From Kaistia dalseonensis (lineage in GTDB: Bacteria > Pseudomonadota > Alphaproteobacteria > Rhizobiales > Kaistiaceae), in contig NZ_JAUSVO010000008.1 of NCBI RefSeq assembly GCF_030814715.1, forward strand, positions 1 through 64,000: a DNA stretch of 64,000 bases. Reading direction: 5' to 3'. The notes under the pieces were generated by a model that saw only the letters and a list, made by a program, of their open reading frames with translations, was not told where the DNA came from and did no database searches. This document shows, one piece after another, positions 37,826 through 47,984 of the stretch (within the stretch, counting starts at the first letter, position 1; each line of letters opens with the position of its first letter). Position numbers and translations under genes: made by a program.

Positions 37826-39327
37826 GCCGAAAATCCTGTCGTGATCATATGGTCGGCCGTTCTGAGTGCCTGCGCGGCGATGGTCAGCGCCGGGTTCACG
37901 GCGGCGGAGGTCGGCAGGAAGCTCGCATCGACGACGAAGAGGTTCTTGTGGTCATGCGCGCGGCAGAAGATGTCGAGCGCCGATTCCCGAGGGTCCGTGC
38001 CGAAGCGAACGGTGCCGCATTGATGCGAGGGCGTGCGCCCGTCGAAATGATGGGTGAGCACGAGCGGGAATCCGGCCGCGTGGAAGCGCTCCTTCATCAC
38101 GCGGATCAATTTGCGATGCGCCTCCATGTTGGAGCGCTGCCACTGCATGATCACGCGCTCGCCATCGACGAGGATGCGGCTCTCCGGATCGGGCAGGTCC
38201 TCGTTCATGGCGAGGAAATCGACCGCGTGGCGCGAAAGCAGGTCGAGCGACCATTCCGGCGCGATAGGCACGTTCGCCTTGAGGATCGTGCCGGAAACGC
38301 GTCCGAGCAATTGCATGTTGCCGAGCGGTTTCCCGCCCTTGCCATCGGACAGGTAGAAATCGTTGAAGCCGAAGGTCTTCTGGTGGATCGCGTCGTTGGT
38401 GAAGCGCGGATCGACGGCGATCATCGCCGTCATGTTGTGGCTCATGAAATAGCGGCCGACCGAATCCGAGCCGTTCGCGAGACCGTTCGGATAGGCGTCG
38501 CTCTTCGAGGCGAGCAGCATCGCGGCGGATTTCACCGCGCCCATCGACAGAACGACGATGGCGGGCGAGACGGTCTTCTTCTCGCCATCCTGCGTATAGG
38601 CGACCGTCGCGATCCGCCCGTCCGGGCCGGCGATCAGCCGCGTCACCTCCGCGCCGGTCTCGATGGTGATGTTCGGGTCCTTGAGCGCGGTCGCGAGGCC
38701 GCATGTCTCGGCATCCATCTTGCCGGTCCGCGCATCGGGAAAAGCGTCCCAAGGCGTCCTGGCCTTTTTGAGCCATTGGTCGATATCGACGCCGAGCGGC
38801 AAGGAAGCCGGATGCAGGCCGACCTTCTTGAGGCGCGCGCGCACGGCTGCCAAAGCCGGCTCGTCCTTGATCGCTGCGAAGGCATAGGGTTTCGAGTGAT
38901 GCGGCTCCGTCGGGTCGTCGCCGAGTTCGCCGCGGACGCGATAGAGCTGCTCGGCGCGGCTGTAATAGGGTTCCATCTCGGCATAGGAGATCGGCCAGGC
39001 CGGCGAGACGCCGCCATCATGCTCCATGGCCTCGAAATCCTCGGCGCGATAGCGGATCAGCACCGCGCCATAGAATTTCGAATTGCCGCCGACATAGTAG
39101 TAATTGCCCGGATTGAAGGGCGCGTTGTTCGCCGCCGCGTCGTACCAATTCTCCTTCGGCCGGAAAAAGCCGCGCTGGAAAATGGCGCGCGCGTCGCGGT
39201 TTTCGGGCCGGTCGGCGAGCTGACGGCCCTTTTCCAGGATCAACACTTTGGCGCCCGATCCGGCAAGCCCGGCCGCCAGCGTCGATCCGCCCATGCCCGA
39301 GCCGATGATGACGATATCGGGGGTCAT
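37822..39327 (-). CDS. GMC/pyranose-oxidase-like FAD oxidoreductase
   Basis: A 501-residue flavoprotein. IVIIGSGMGGSTLAAGLA is the FAD-binding motif. NYYYVGGNSKFYGAVLIRYR and VLSMGAVKSAAMLL are the GMC-like mid segments. The C-terminal part has His in TPSHQCGTVRFG and Asn in SAAVNPALTIAAQAL, spaced as in pyranose oxidase and C-glycoside 3-oxidases. It differs from the first GMC enzyme, so the cluster has two distinct flavin oxidases. A sugar-ring oxidase is plausible, since an adjacent operon encodes a CUT1 sugar importer. The exact substrate is not known. Start 39333 is the alternative. Confidence 0.85.
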   Translation of the reverse strand: MTPDIVIIGSGMGGSTLAAGLAGSGAKVLILEKGRQLADRPENRDARAIFQRGFFRPKENWYDAAANNAPFNPGNYYYVGGNSKFYGAVLIRYRAEDFEAMEHDGGVSPAWPISYAEMEPYYSRAEQLYRVRGELGDDPTEPHHSKPYAFAAIKDEPALAAVRARLKKVGLHPASLPLGVDIDQWLKKARTPWDAFPDARTGKMDAETCGLATALKDPNITIETGAEVTRLIAGPDGRIATVAYTQDGEKKTVSPAIVVLSMGAVKSAAMLLASKSDAYPNGLANGSDSVGRYFMSHNMTAMIAVDPRFTNDAIHQKTFGFNDFYLSDGKGGKPLGNMQLLGRVSGTILKANVPIAPEWSLDLLSRHAVDFLAMNEDLPDPESRILVDGERVIMQWQRSNMEAHRKLIRVMKERFHAAGFPLVLTHHFDGRTPSHQCGTVRFGTDPRESALDIFCRAHDHKNLFVVDASFLPTSAAVNPALTIAAQALRTADHMITTGFSA

Positions 39328-39356
39328 GAGCATGTCCCGGACGTGCTCTTCCTATT

Positions 39357-39486
39357 CCCTCTCCCCGAAGGGGGGAGGGTCAGGGAGGGGGCTCGCGCAC
39401 CCCGCCCCATCAGCTGGAAAGCTGACACCAAGGCCGCGTCTGCGAGCCCCCTCTCCATCTCTCCCCCGCTATCGCGGGAGAGAGGG
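39357..39486. repeat. Paired inverted repeat with CCCTCTCCC arms
   Basis: Two hairpins (near 39357-39379 and 39459-39484) are themselves flanked by complementary segments GGAGGGGGCTCGC and GCGAGCCCCCTCTCC. The element fills the gap between the ABC ATPase and the second GMC gene. Arms of this type recur at 1-270, 42685-42710 and 58921-59130. Confidence 0.6.
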
Positions 39487-39517
39487 CCGGGCTGCGTCTC
39501 GTGATGCGCTGTCATCC

Positions 39518-40633
39518 TCACGCCACCCGCTTCTCGGTCTTCGGGTCGAAGAACACGGCCTTGTCCATGTTGAAGGAGAAGGGCGCCCGCCCGCCGCTCT
39601 TCACGGCCGCATCGGAGCGCATGCGAGCGATGACGTGCTTGCCGCCGAGGCTCGTCACCACGAAGGTGTCGGAGCCGGCCGGCTCGACCACGTCGACATG
39701 GCAATCGACATCGACCAGGGTGCGCGCATTGCGGTCGGCGCCGTCATGGTCGGTGATTGCCTCGGGACGGATGCCGAAGAGCACGGTCTGGCCGATCGAG
39801 CCGCCGAGCCTTTCCGAGGCCGGGCCCGGATCGAGCACGAGATCGTCCTCGTCCTTGCGGGCGAGCGCCACCACCGTCTTGCCGTTCTCGGAGCGGATCG
39901 CCGCCGGCATGATGTTCATCGAGGGCGAGCCCATGAAGTCGGCGACGAACACGTTGACCGGGTTGTTGTAGACCTCGGCCGGCGTGCCGAATTGCTGCAG
40001 CACGCCGTCCTTCAGCACCGCAATCTTCGTCGCCAGCGTCATCGCCTCGATCTGGTCGTGGGTGACATAGACGATCGTCGTGCCCATGCGCTGGTGCAGG
40101 CGCTTGATCTCGGTGCGCATGTCGACGCGCAGCTTGGCGTCGAGGTTCGAGAGCGGCTCGTCGAACAGGAACACCTGCGGATCGCGCACGAGGGCGCGGC
40201 CCATGGCGACGCGCTGGCGCTGGCCGCCGGAAAGCTGGCTCGGCTTGCGCTTCAGCAGGTGGCCCATCTGCAGCGTCTCGGCCACCTTCGCCACCGCCAC
40301 CTCGCGCTCGGCCTTGGGCACGCCGCGCATTTCGAGGCCGAAGGCGATGTTCTCGGCCACCGTCATGTTCGGATAGAGCGCGTAGGACTGGAACACCATC
40401 GCGATGTCGCGCTGCGAGGGGTGCAGTTCGTTGACGCGGCGGCCATTGATCCGGACCTCACCGTCCGAGATCGTGTCGAGGCCGGCGATCATGGAGAGCA
40501 GCGTGGACTTGCCGCAGCCGGACGGGCCCACGAGCACCAGGAAGCCGCCTTCCTCGACGGAGAGGTCGATGCCCTTCAGCACCTCCGTCGCGCCGAACCG
40601 CTTCACGAGACGATCGATTTCGAGAAACGCCAT
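39518..40633 (-). CDS. CUT1-family sugar ABC ATP-binding protein
   Basis: A 371-residue ATPase. Walker A is GPSGCGKST, the Q-loop VFQSYALYPN, the signature [14 protein letters not shown], Walker [13 protein letters not shown] and the switch THDQIEAMT. A C-terminal OB-type regulatory domain is present. It serves the two permeases encoded just upstream (5-bp gap). Its substrate class, sugar or polyol, follows from the CUT1 binding protein. Confidence 0.92.
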   Translation of the reverse strand: MAFLEIDRLVKRFGATEVLKGIDLSVEEGGFLVLVGPSGCGKSTLLSMIAGLDTISDGEVRINGRRVNELHPSQRDIAMVFQSYALYPNMTVAENIAFGLEMRGVPKAEREVAVAKVAETLQMGHLLKRKPSQLSGGQRQRVAMGRALVRDPQVFLFDEPLSNLDAKLRVDMRTEIKRLHQRMGTTIVYVTHDQIEAMTLATKIAVLKDGVLQQFGTPAEVYNNPVNVFVADFMGSPSMNIMPAAIRSENGKTVVALARKDEDDLVLDPGPASERLGGSIGQTVLFGIRPEAITDHDGADRNARTLVDVDCHVDVVEPAGSDTFVVTSLGGKHVIARMRSDAAVKSGGRAPFSFNMDKAVFFDPKTEKRVA

Positions 40634-40638
40634 ATCGC

Positions 40639-41568
40639 TTATCCCTTGACGGCGCCCGCCATCAGACCGCGAACGAAGTAGCGGCCGGCGAGGATGTAGA
40701 CGAGGAGGGTGGGAAGCGCCGCGATCATCGCGGCCGCCATGTTGACGTTGTATTCGACGACGCCGGTCGAGGTGTTGACCACATTGTTGAGCGCCACCGT
40801 CATCGGCATCACGTCGCCCGAGCCGGCATAGGCGGAGGCGAAGAGGAAGTCGTTCCAGATATTGGTGAACTGGTAGATGACGGTGACGACGATGATCGGC
40901 AGCGAGTTCGGCAGCAATACGCGGCGGAAGATCTGGAAGAAGCTCGCGCCATCGACCATAGCCGCCTTCACCAGTTCGGTCGGGAAGGCCTCGTAATAAT
41001 TGCGGAAGAACAGCGTCGTAAAGCCGAGGCCGTAGACGACGTGGACGAAGACGAGGTTCACGGTCGGGTTGCCGAAGCCGAAGGTGAGGCCGGTGCTGTT
41101 GTAGAGGAATTTGCCGAACTGGCCGAACTGGCCGAGGATCGTCGCCATCGGCAGCAGCACCGACTGGAACGGGATGAAGCAGGCGAAGAGCATCAGGCCG
41201 AAGACGAGCTTGTGGCCCTTGAAGCGCCATTTGGTCAGCACATAGCCGTTGAGCGCGCCGAGCAGGGTCGAGATTGCGACCGCGGGAACCACCATCTTGA
41301 TGGAGTTCCAGAAATAGCCCTTGATCCCGGCGCAGGTGAGCCCGACGCAGGTCTCGCCCCAGGCGCGGACCCACGGCGCCACGGTCGGTGATTGCGGCAG
41401 GGCGAGCATGTTGCCGTTCTGGATCTCGTCCATCGTCTTGAACGATGTCACCAGCATCACGAAGAGCGGGATCAGGTAGATCACGGCGAAGATCGCGAGC
41501 AGGCCATAGATCACGATGCGATTCATGGTCGAGGCGCCGGCCGGACGGGCGGAAACAGCTGCGCTCAT
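40639..41568 (-). CDS. CUT1 sugar ABC permease (second)
   Basis: A 309-residue permease with six helices (first: VIYGLLAIFAVIYLIPLFVM). The EAA loop is LVKAAMVDGASFFQIFRRVL. Its start overlaps the preceding permease stop (ATGA), showing translational coupling. It forms the membrane channel with the first permease. Confidence 0.9.
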   Translation of the reverse strand: MSAAVSARPAGASTMNRIVIYGLLAIFAVIYLIPLFVMLVTSFKTMDEIQNGNMLALPQSPTVAPWVRAWGETCVGLTCAGIKGYFWNSIKMVVPAVAISTLLGALNGYVLTKWRFKGHKLVFGLMLFACFIPFQSVLLPMATILGQFGQFGKFLYNSTGLTFGFGNPTVNLVFVHVVYGLGFTTLFFRNYYEAFPTELVKAAMVDGASFFQIFRRVLLPNSLPIIVVTVIYQFTNIWNDFLFASAYAGSGDVMPMTVALNNVVNTSTGVVEYNVNMAAAMIAALPTLLVYILAGRYFVRGLMAGAVKG

Positions 41569-42524
41569 TTGTTCTTCTCCCGCAGCTCGGAATAGAGATA
41601 GGGCACGATGATCGCGCTGATGGTCATGAGCATGATCACAGCCGATGCCGAGCCGACCGCCATCTCGTTTCGCTTGAAGGTGTATTCGTACATGAAGTTC
41701 GAAGGCAGCCAGGCCGAGCCGCCGGGGCCGCCGCTCGTCAAGGCCACGACGAGGTCGTAGGACTTGATCGCCATATGGGCGAGCACGATGAAGGCGGAGA
41801 GGAAGACAGGCCGCAGCAGCGGAATGATGATCCGGCGATAGAGCTGCAGCGTCGAGGCGCCGTCGATCTGCGCCGCCTTCATGATCTCGCTGTCGATGCC
41901 GCGAAGGCCGGCCAGGAACATCGCCATCACGAAGCCGGACGCCTGCCAGACACCGGCGATCACGACCGTGTAGATGACGAAGTCCTTGTTCTTGATCCAG
42001 TCGAAATGGAACGACGTCCAGCCCCATTGATGCAGCGTCTGCTCGAGGCCGAGGCCGGGATCGAGGAACCACTTCCAGGCGACGCCGGTCACGATGAAGG
42101 AGAGCGCCATCGGATAGAGATAGATCGGCCGCAATATGCCTTCGCCGCGGATCTTCTGGTCGAGCAGGATCGCCAGGAACAGGCCGAGCGCCAGACAGAT
42201 CACGACATAGAGGACGCCGAAGATCCCCATATTGGTGATCGAGGTGTACCAGGACGAGGGCGGGTCACTCTCGAAGGTCCAGCGCCAGAGCCGCTGATAG
42301 GCGCGGCTGCCGGTGAGCACATAATTCGGGAACGCCTTGGAGTTCGTGAACGACAGGTAGATCGTCCAGATGATGAAGCCGTAGACGAAGATCACCGTGA
42401 TGGCGAAGCTCGGCGCGAGCACGATCTTCGGCAGCGCCTGCTGTAGCCATGCGCGCGGCGACTTCGTCGACACGCTCTCGCCGGTCGATGACGTCTTGGT
42501 ACTGGTTGCGGTTGTCAGCGCCAT
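41565..42524 (-). CDS. CUT1 sugar ABC permease (first)
   Basis: A 319-residue permease. The first helix is IVLAPSFAITVIFVYGFIIW. The EAA loop reads EIMKAAQIDGASTLQLYRRI, and the common GGPGGSAWLP loop follows. The N-terminal 35 residues are threonine/serine-rich and probably cytoplasmic. The start at 42524 is preferred over the longer frame. It lies 205 bp after the binding-protein gene, with a hairpin in between. Confidence 0.9.
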   Translation of the reverse strand: MALTTATSTKTSSTGESVSTKSPRAWLQQALPKIVLAPSFAITVIFVYGFIIWTIYLSFTNSKAFPNYVLTGSRAYQRLWRWTFESDPPSSWYTSITNMGIFGVLYVVICLALGLFLAILLDQKIRGEGILRPIYLYPMALSFIVTGVAWKWFLDPGLGLEQTLHQWGWTSFHFDWIKNKDFVIYTVVIAGVWQASGFVMAMFLAGLRGIDSEIMKAAQIDGASTLQLYRRIIIPLLRPVFLSAFIVLAHMAIKSYDLVVALTSGGPGGSAWLPSNFMYEYTFKRNEMAVGSASAVIMLMTISAIIVPYLYSELREKNK

Positions 42525-42684
42525 GGGCGGCGGCCTCCAGAATGACATTCGGCAGGCCTTCGAAACGCTCGTCATCGCCGGGTTCGACCGGGCGATCCGG
42601 CCTTGCTCATGGCAGCGGCCGGTGACGGGTGTTCGGAGGAAGTCCGGATTGCCGGCTTGGCCGGCAATGACGACGAGCTTGTTC

Positions 42685-42710
42685 CCCTCTCCCGCCTCGG
42701 CGGGAGAGGG
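42685..42710 (-). terminator. Perfect 12-bp hairpin after the sugar-binding protein gene
   Basis: CCCTCTCCCGCC, two bases, GGCGGGAGAGGG. It lies 18 bp past the binding-protein stop and 160 bp before the first permease. No T-run follows, so it more likely protects or attenuates than fully terminates. The ugp operon has the same layout. Confidence 0.55.
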
Positions 42711-42728
42711 CTTTCGTCTGGACGCGTC

Positions 42729-43979
42729 TTACTTCGCGTCGTCGATCGCCTGGACGAGCTGGTTCACAGCTTCTTCCGAGGTCGTGATCTGGCCGTGCAC
42801 GAACTTCGACACGACGTCCTTGTAGGCATTGGCAACCGCGGGCGGTGCGCCATAGCCCTGGGCGAGCGAGCCGAACAGCGTGCCGCCGTCATTGGCCGCC
42901 TTCAGATCGGCGATGCCCTTCTTGCCGCAAGCGTCGAAATCCGTATCAGGCACGTCGGTGCGGGCGGGAACCGAGCCCTTCACGACGTTGAAGGCCGACT
43001 GGAAGCTCTTCGACAGCGTCGCCTTGGCGAGCGCGATCTGGGCGGCCTTCTGGTCGGCGGGAACGTCGAACATGCCGAACATGTCGGAGTTGTAGATCAC
43101 GCTGCCGTCGGTGCCGGGGAAGCGGTAGCAGAGGAAGTCCGTGCCCGGCACCTTGTTGGCGGCCTTGAACTCGCCCTTCGCCCAGTCACCCATGACCTGC
43201 ACCAGGGCATCGCCCTTGATGACCATGGCGGTGGCGAGGTTCCAGTCGCGGCCCGAGAAGTTCGGATCGACATATTCCTTGAGCTTGGCAAGGTTGTCGA
43301 AGGACTTCTTCATCGTGTCGGACTTCAGCGATTCCTCGTCGAGCTCGTTGAAGGCCTTCTTGTAGAATTCGGGGCCGCCGGTCGACAGCACGACGCTGTC
43401 GAACATGGTGGCTTCCTGCCAGTTCTGGCCACCGAGCGCGAGCGGCGTCACGCCGGCTGCCTTGGCCTTGTCGAGCAGCGCGATGAACTCGTCGAAGGTC
43501 TTCGGCTCGGTGCCGCCGATCTTGTCCATCACGGCCTTGTTGATCCAGAGCCAGTTGACGGAGTGGACGTTGACGGGCGCGGCGACCCATTTGCCGTCAT
43601 AGACGGCGAATTTCTGCAGCGCCGCCGGAACGGCCTTGTCCCAGCCCTCGGCGATGGCGGTCTCGGTCAGGTCGCCCATCTTGCCGGCAGCGGCATAGTC
43701 GAGCACGGTGTAGCCGAGCATCTGCGAGGCGGTCGGATAATTGCCAGCCGCAACCATCGCCTTCAGCGCGGTCATCGCGGCGTCGCCGCCACCGCCGGCA
43801 ACCGGCACGTCCTTCCAGGCATAGCCTTCCTTGGCCAGATCCTGCTTCAGCACGTTGAGCGCCGCGGCCTCGCCGCCGGACGTCCACCAATGCAGCATCT
43901 GCACTTCCTTGACGTCGTCCGCATGAGCGGTCAGCGCCGACGCGGCCAAAAAGGCCGTCGCCATGAACAACTTACGCAT
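42729..43979 (-). CDS. CUT1 sugar ABC solute-binding protein (glucose/mannose-type)
   Basis: A 416-residue periplasmic protein with signal peptide [17 protein letters not shown]. The mature part starts near residue 21 with [20 protein letters not shown], and later has [20 protein letters not shown] and [20 protein letters not shown]. This resembles GtsA-type glucose/mannose binders. A GGAGGAG ribosome binding site supports the start at 43979. It follows the dehydrogenase gene on the same strand. The ligand could be a sugar, polyol or glycoside. Confidence 0.85.
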   Translation of the reverse strand: MRKLFMATAFLAASALTAHADDVKEVQMLHWWTSGGEAAALNVLKQDLAKEGYAWKDVPVAGGGGDAAMTALKAMVAAGNYPTASQMLGYTVLDYAAAGKMGDLTETAIAEGWDKAVPAALQKFAVYDGKWVAAPVNVHSVNWLWINKAVMDKIGGTEPKTFDEFIALLDKAKAAGVTPLALGGQNWQEATMFDSVVLSTGGPEFYKKAFNELDEESLKSDTMKKSFDNLAKLKEYVDPNFSGRDWNLATAMVIKGDALVQVMGDWAKGEFKAANKVPGTDFLCYRFPGTDGSVIYNSDMFGMFDVPADQKAAQIALAKATLSKSFQSAFNVVKGSVPARTDVPDTDFDACGKKGIADLKAANDGGTLFGSLAQGYGAPPAVANAYKDVVSKFVHGQITTSEEAVNQLVQAIDDAK

Positions 43980-44037
43980 TCGGTTCTCCTCCCGAGTTGA
44001 ACTCAATCGCCCCTCCAGAGCGATTGCCTTGCCTTCC

Positions 44038-45552
44038 TCAGTTTCCGACCCACCAAGCGGTTCGCGGACCCCGATGGAATTGAATTGTTTTGGCCTCCGA
44101 ATAATCTTCTACAGCATTCTTGCCGAGTTCTCTACCGATCCCGCTTTGCTTCATGCCGCCGAAGGGAAGCTCCGGATATCCATCCATGAACGTATTGACC
44201 CAGACGGTGCCGGTGCGGACCGAGCGGGCGACATGCATGGCCGTGTCGATGTTGCGGCTCCACACACCGGCCGAAAGACCGTAATCGGTCATTTCGACCA
44301 GGCGGATCGCCTCGTCCTCGCGCGCGAATTCGAGCACGGAGAGAACCGGGCCGAAGACTTCCTCGCGCGCGATCGTCATCTCGGGCTTCACGCCGGCGAC
44401 GACGGTCGGCGCCATGTACTGGCCGGCGCCGGTCGCGATCGCCTCGCCGCCGATCAGGATGCTGGCGCCGTCGATCGCCGCATCGCTGACGGAATTGGCG
44501 ATCTTGGCGAGATGGGCCGGCGTGATGATCGCGCCGACATCGGTCGCCTCGTCCAGCGGATCGCCGACCTTGACCCGCTTCGCGCGCTCGGCGAAGGCAG
44601 CCAGGAAGTCCTTGGCTATGTCCTGGTGGATCACCAGCCGGCTGCCGGCATTGCAGCATTCGCCGGCATTGAAGAAGGCGCCGAACACCGCCGCGTCGAC
44701 GGCCGCCTCGAGATCGGCGTCGGGGAAGACGATCTGCGCGTTCTTGCCGCCGAGCTCCATCGAGACCTTCTTCAAGGTCTTGGCGGCGGCTTCCACTGTC
44801 GCCTTGCCGACCCGCGTCGAGCCGGTGAAGGAGACCATGTCGACGGAAGGGTGCGCGACCATATGGGCGCCGACCTCGGGGCCGGTGCCGAGCACGATGT
44901 TGACCACGCCCTCGGGGATGCCGGCCTCGATCAGCAGCTCACCGAGAACGACGGTCGAGGCCGACGTCATCTCGCTCGGCTTCACCACCGCCGTGCAACC
45001 GGCAGCGAGCGCGAAAGGCAGCTTTTGCGCAACGATCAGGAACGGGAAGTTCCATGGCGTGATGATCGAGACGACGCCGATCGGCTCGCGCAGCACCACG
45101 CCGAGCATGGTATCACCGAGATTGGCGTAGCTCTCGCCGTGCAGCGTGCGGGCGAGCGAGGCGGCGTAGCGCCAGATATCGGCGGCGCCGGCGATTTCGC
45201 CGCGGGCCTGCCGGATCGGCTTGCCGCTCTCGATCGCATCGAGCCGGGCGATCCGCTCCAGATTCGCCTCGATCAGATCGGCGGTCCTGAGCAGCACGGC
45301 GGCACGCTCCGAGGCCTTCATTTTCGGCCAGGGTCCACGATGAAAGGCACGGCGGGCGGCAACTACGGCGCGCTCGACATCCTGTTCGGAACCAAAGGCA
45401 TAGCGGCTCACCACGACGCCGTGCCCGGGGCTGACGCGCTCGCCTTCGAGGCCGATCGCGCCGTCGACCCATTCGCCGCCGATCAGCATCTGGTAGCGGG
45501 TGGGTCCATTCCTGGCCTCGGCGATCGAGGCCGGATCGATATGAAGCGTCAT
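44038..45552 (-). CDS. NAD(P)-dependent aldehyde dehydrogenase
   Basis: A 504-residue ALDH-superfamily enzyme. TPWNFPFLI and [10 protein letters not shown] bind the cofactor. The base Glu is in MELGGKN and the catalytic Cys in [10 protein letters not shown]. It oxidises an aldehyde to the acid; here this would follow a GMC alcohol oxidase and precede CoA activation. Its ATG lies 1 base past the crotonase stop, so the genes form one operon. The aldehyde is not known. Confidence 0.92.
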   Translation of the reverse strand: MTLHIDPASIAEARNGPTRYQMLIGGEWVDGAIGLEGERVSPGHGVVVSRYAFGSEQDVERAVVAARRAFHRGPWPKMKASERAAVLLRTADLIEANLERIARLDAIESGKPIRQARGEIAGAADIWRYAASLARTLHGESYANLGDTMLGVVLREPIGVVSIITPWNFPFLIVAQKLPFALAAGCTAVVKPSEMTSASTVVLGELLIEAGIPEGVVNIVLGTGPEVGAHMVAHPSVDMVSFTGSTRVGKATVEAAAKTLKKVSMELGGKNAQIVFPDADLEAAVDAAVFGAFFNAGECCNAGSRLVIHQDIAKDFLAAFAERAKRVKVGDPLDEATDVGAIITPAHLAKIANSVSDAAIDGASILIGGEAIATGAGQYMAPTVVAGVKPEMTIAREEVFGPVLSVLEFAREDEAIRLVEMTDYGLSAGVWSRNIDTAMHVARSVRTGTVWVNTFMDGYPELPFGGMKQSGIGRELGKNAVEDYSEAKTIQFHRGPRTAWWVGN

Positions 45553-45553
45553 G

Positions 45554-46333
45554 TCAGCGGTCCTCATAGAGAGCAGGGCGCTTTTCGCGAAAGCTCGCGG
45601 CACCCTCCTTGAGATCATCGGTATAGGCGACGAGCGCGCCGGCGATCGCTTCGAGCGCGGTCGCTTGCTCCTCGCCCTCGGCGGCATTGACGAGCTGCTT
45701 GGCGACCTGCACGGCAACGGGCCCGCGCGCAGCGATTTTCTCGGCGATTCGAAGGGCTTCGCCGAGCGACTGCCCCTTCGGGACAATCTGGTCGACCATG
45801 CCTTTTGCCAGCGCGTCGGCGGCGGAGAACATCTCGCCGGTCAGCGTCATGCGCTTGACCAGGCGGGGTCCGAAGCGGCGCACGAGGCGCTGCGTACCCG
45901 ACCAGCCCGGCACCATGGCGAGGCCCGTCTCGGGCAGGCCCATCCGGCCATGCTCCTCCAGAATGATGATGTCGGCGGTGGCGGCGAGTTCCAGTCCGCC
46001 GCCAAAGGCATGGCCGTTCAGCGCCGCGATCAGCGGCTGGCGCAGCCTGGCGAGGCGGTCGAAGACGCGGTGGCCGGTGCGGATCCAGTCGCGCATGAAG
46101 CTGATCGGATCGAGTCCCGCCCAGGCGGCGATGTCGCCGCCGGCCGAAAACGCCTTCTCGCCGTTGCCTGTGATGATGGCAACACGGATGCTCTTGTTGC
46201 GTTCCGTTGCCTCAGCCCAGTCTTCGATTGCCCCGATCATGTCCTGGTCGAGCGCGTTCAGCTTTTCGGGCCGATCGAGCGTCAGGATCGCGACCGGGCC
46301 TTCGATCGTGGAGCGGATACGAGTCTCAGCCAT
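45554..46333 (-). CDS. Enoyl-CoA hydratase/isomerase family protein
   Basis: A 259-residue crotonase. The first oxyanion segment is AFSAGGDIAAW. The two catalytic glutamates of hydratases appear to be present, in FGGGLELAATAD and in GLPETGLAMVPGWSGTQRL. So hydration of a 2-enoyl-CoA is likely, rather than another crotonase reaction. It overlaps the CoA-transferase gene by 8 bases. Both act on CoA esters in the lower part of the pathway. Confidence 0.88.
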   Translation of the reverse strand: MAETRIRSTIEGPVAILTLDRPEKLNALDQDMIGAIEDWAEATERNKSIRVAIITGNGEKAFSAGGDIAAWAGLDPISFMRDWIRTGHRVFDRLARLRQPLIAALNGHAFGGGLELAATADIIILEEHGRMGLPETGLAMVPGWSGTQRLVRRFGPRLVKRMTLTGEMFSAADALAKGMVDQIVPKGQSLGEALRIAEKIAARGPVAVQVAKQLVNAAEGEEQATALEAIAGALVAYTDDLKEGAASFREKRPALYEDR

Positions 46334-47918
46334 GGACCACCCGATCGAGCTTGAGGCCGATCAGACCCGGCTGGTAGAGGCGGGCGGGCGAGGTCTTCAG
46401 ATCCTTCGCGACCAGAAGCGGGAATTCCGACTGGCCGAGAATATCGCGCTCGAGGTCGAAGCCCGGCGCGATCTCGGTGACCATGACGCCTTCGGGCGTC
46501 AGCTTCATCACGCAGCGCTCGGTCACATAGGTGACGTCCTGCCCCTGCTGGATGGCGCGACGGCCGGAGAAGGAGACGTGCTCGACCTCGGGCACCAGCT
46601 TCTTGACCTTGCCCTCCTTCTCGATCGCGACCGCGCCGTCCTCGATCGAGAACTTCGCGCCGGCATTGAAATAGCCTGAGAAGACGATCCGCCTGGCCCG
46701 CGCCGTGATGTCGACGAAGCCGCCGGCGCCGGCGGTCACATGGGGACGTGCCGCGAGACGGGAGACATTGACCGAGCCGGATTGATCGATCTGCAGGAAG
46801 GAGAGCAGCGAGCAATCGAAGCCGCCGCCCTGGAAATAGACGAACTGGTGCGGGGAGGGCACGATCGCCTCGGCGTTGGAGGCGCAGCCGAACTGGAAAT
46901 CCAGCAGCGGCACGCCGCCGACTGCACCCTGCTCGATCATCCAGGTGACGTCGCCGTGCCGCCCTTCCTCGATCAGGATGCGCGGCACATTGGCCGAGAT
47001 GCCGAAGCCGATATTGACCGCCCAGCCCTGGTGCAGTTCGAGCGCGACGCGGCGCGCGATCACCTTGGCAATGTCGAAGGCGGGCACCTCGAAGCTCGAC
47101 ATCGGGCGGAAGATCTCGCCCGAAATCGCCGGCTCGTAAGGCGTCTGGCAGGTCTGCCACTGGTCGGGCGCGACGACGATATGGTCGACGAGGATGCCCG
47201 GCACATGCACGTCGAGCGGCTTCAGCGTGCCGGCTTCGGTGATGCGCTTCACCTGGGCGATGACGATGCCGCCATTGTTGCGGACCGAAAGCGCCTGGTC
47301 CATCGGACCGAGATAGGCGCCCTCATGCTCGAAGGTGAGGTTGCCGCGCTCGTCGGCCGTGGTGGCGCGGATGATCGCCACATTGGGGATCACGGACGGG
47401 AAGAACAGCCATTCCTCGCCGCGAAACTGGATCTTCTCCACGACGGGCTCGGCCGCGGCGGCGTCGTTCATGGCGCAGCCCTGGCGATCGGGATCGGCGA
47501 AGGTGTCGAGCCCGACCTTGGTGATGACGCCGGGGCGCTTGGCCGCCGCCTCGCGGTGCATGTCGAACAGGATGCCGGAAGGGATGTTGTAGGCGGGAAT
47601 CGCATTCGCGCCGATCATCTTCCAGATTTCCGGCGGCTCCGACGAGGAGGGGCCGGAGGGGTAGGAACCAGCGAGGATCTTGCCGAGCAGGCCAGGCCTG
47701 GCGATATGGTCGATGCCCTTGACGCCATACATGTCGCCGGCGGCGATTGGATGCAGCATCGTCAGGTTCTTCGGATGGCCGGTCGTCGCGAAATGGGCGC
47801 CGATGCCGGCGAGGGTCGCGTCCGGGCAGCCGAGCGCGCTCGCCGAGGAGACGGTGACGATCGCATTATCGGGAATGAGTGCCGCAGCCTCGAGCGCGGT
47901 GATGACTTTCGATTTCAT
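46326..47918 (-). CDS. Acyl-CoA:acetate/3-ketoacid CoA-transferase (YdiF type)
   Basis: A 530-residue fused two-domain class I CoA-transferase, with the alpha part to about residue 280 and the beta part after. The catalytic glutamate is in WMIEQGAVGGVP, equivalent to the ESG/ENG active-site motif of YdiF-like enzymes. It moves CoA from a donor such as acetyl- or succinyl-CoA to an acid. It is the first gene of the long catabolic transcript; TTGGAACGTTCCAA lies 66 bp before its start. Confidence 0.88.
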   Translation of the reverse strand: MKSKVITALEAAALIPDNAIVTVSSASALGCPDATLAGIGAHFATTGHPKNLTMLHPIAAGDMYGVKGIDHIARPGLLGKILAGSYPSGPSSSEPPEIWKMIGANAIPAYNIPSGILFDMHREAAAKRPGVITKVGLDTFADPDRQGCAMNDAAAAEPVVEKIQFRGEEWLFFPSVIPNVAIIRATTADERGNLTFEHEGAYLGPMDQALSVRNNGGIVIAQVKRITEAGTLKPLDVHVPGILVDHIVVAPDQWQTCQTPYEPAISGEIFRPMSSFEVPAFDIAKVIARRVALELHQGWAVNIGFGISANVPRILIEEGRHGDVTWMIEQGAVGGVPLLDFQFGCASNAEAIVPSPHQFVYFQGGGFDCSLLSFLQIDQSGSVNVSRLAARPHVTAGAGGFVDITARARRIVFSGYFNAGAKFSIEDGAVAIEKEGKVKKLVPEVEHVSFSGRRAIQQGQDVTYVTERCVMKLTPEGVMVTEIAPGFDLERDILGQSEFPLLVAKDLKTSPARLYQPGLIGLKLDRVVHG

Positions 47919-47984
47919 GCCGACACCGTCCAGTGAAGCAGTTCAGCCGCGTCGCCTCTTTCCGAGCGAGGAAGGCCGAATTCG

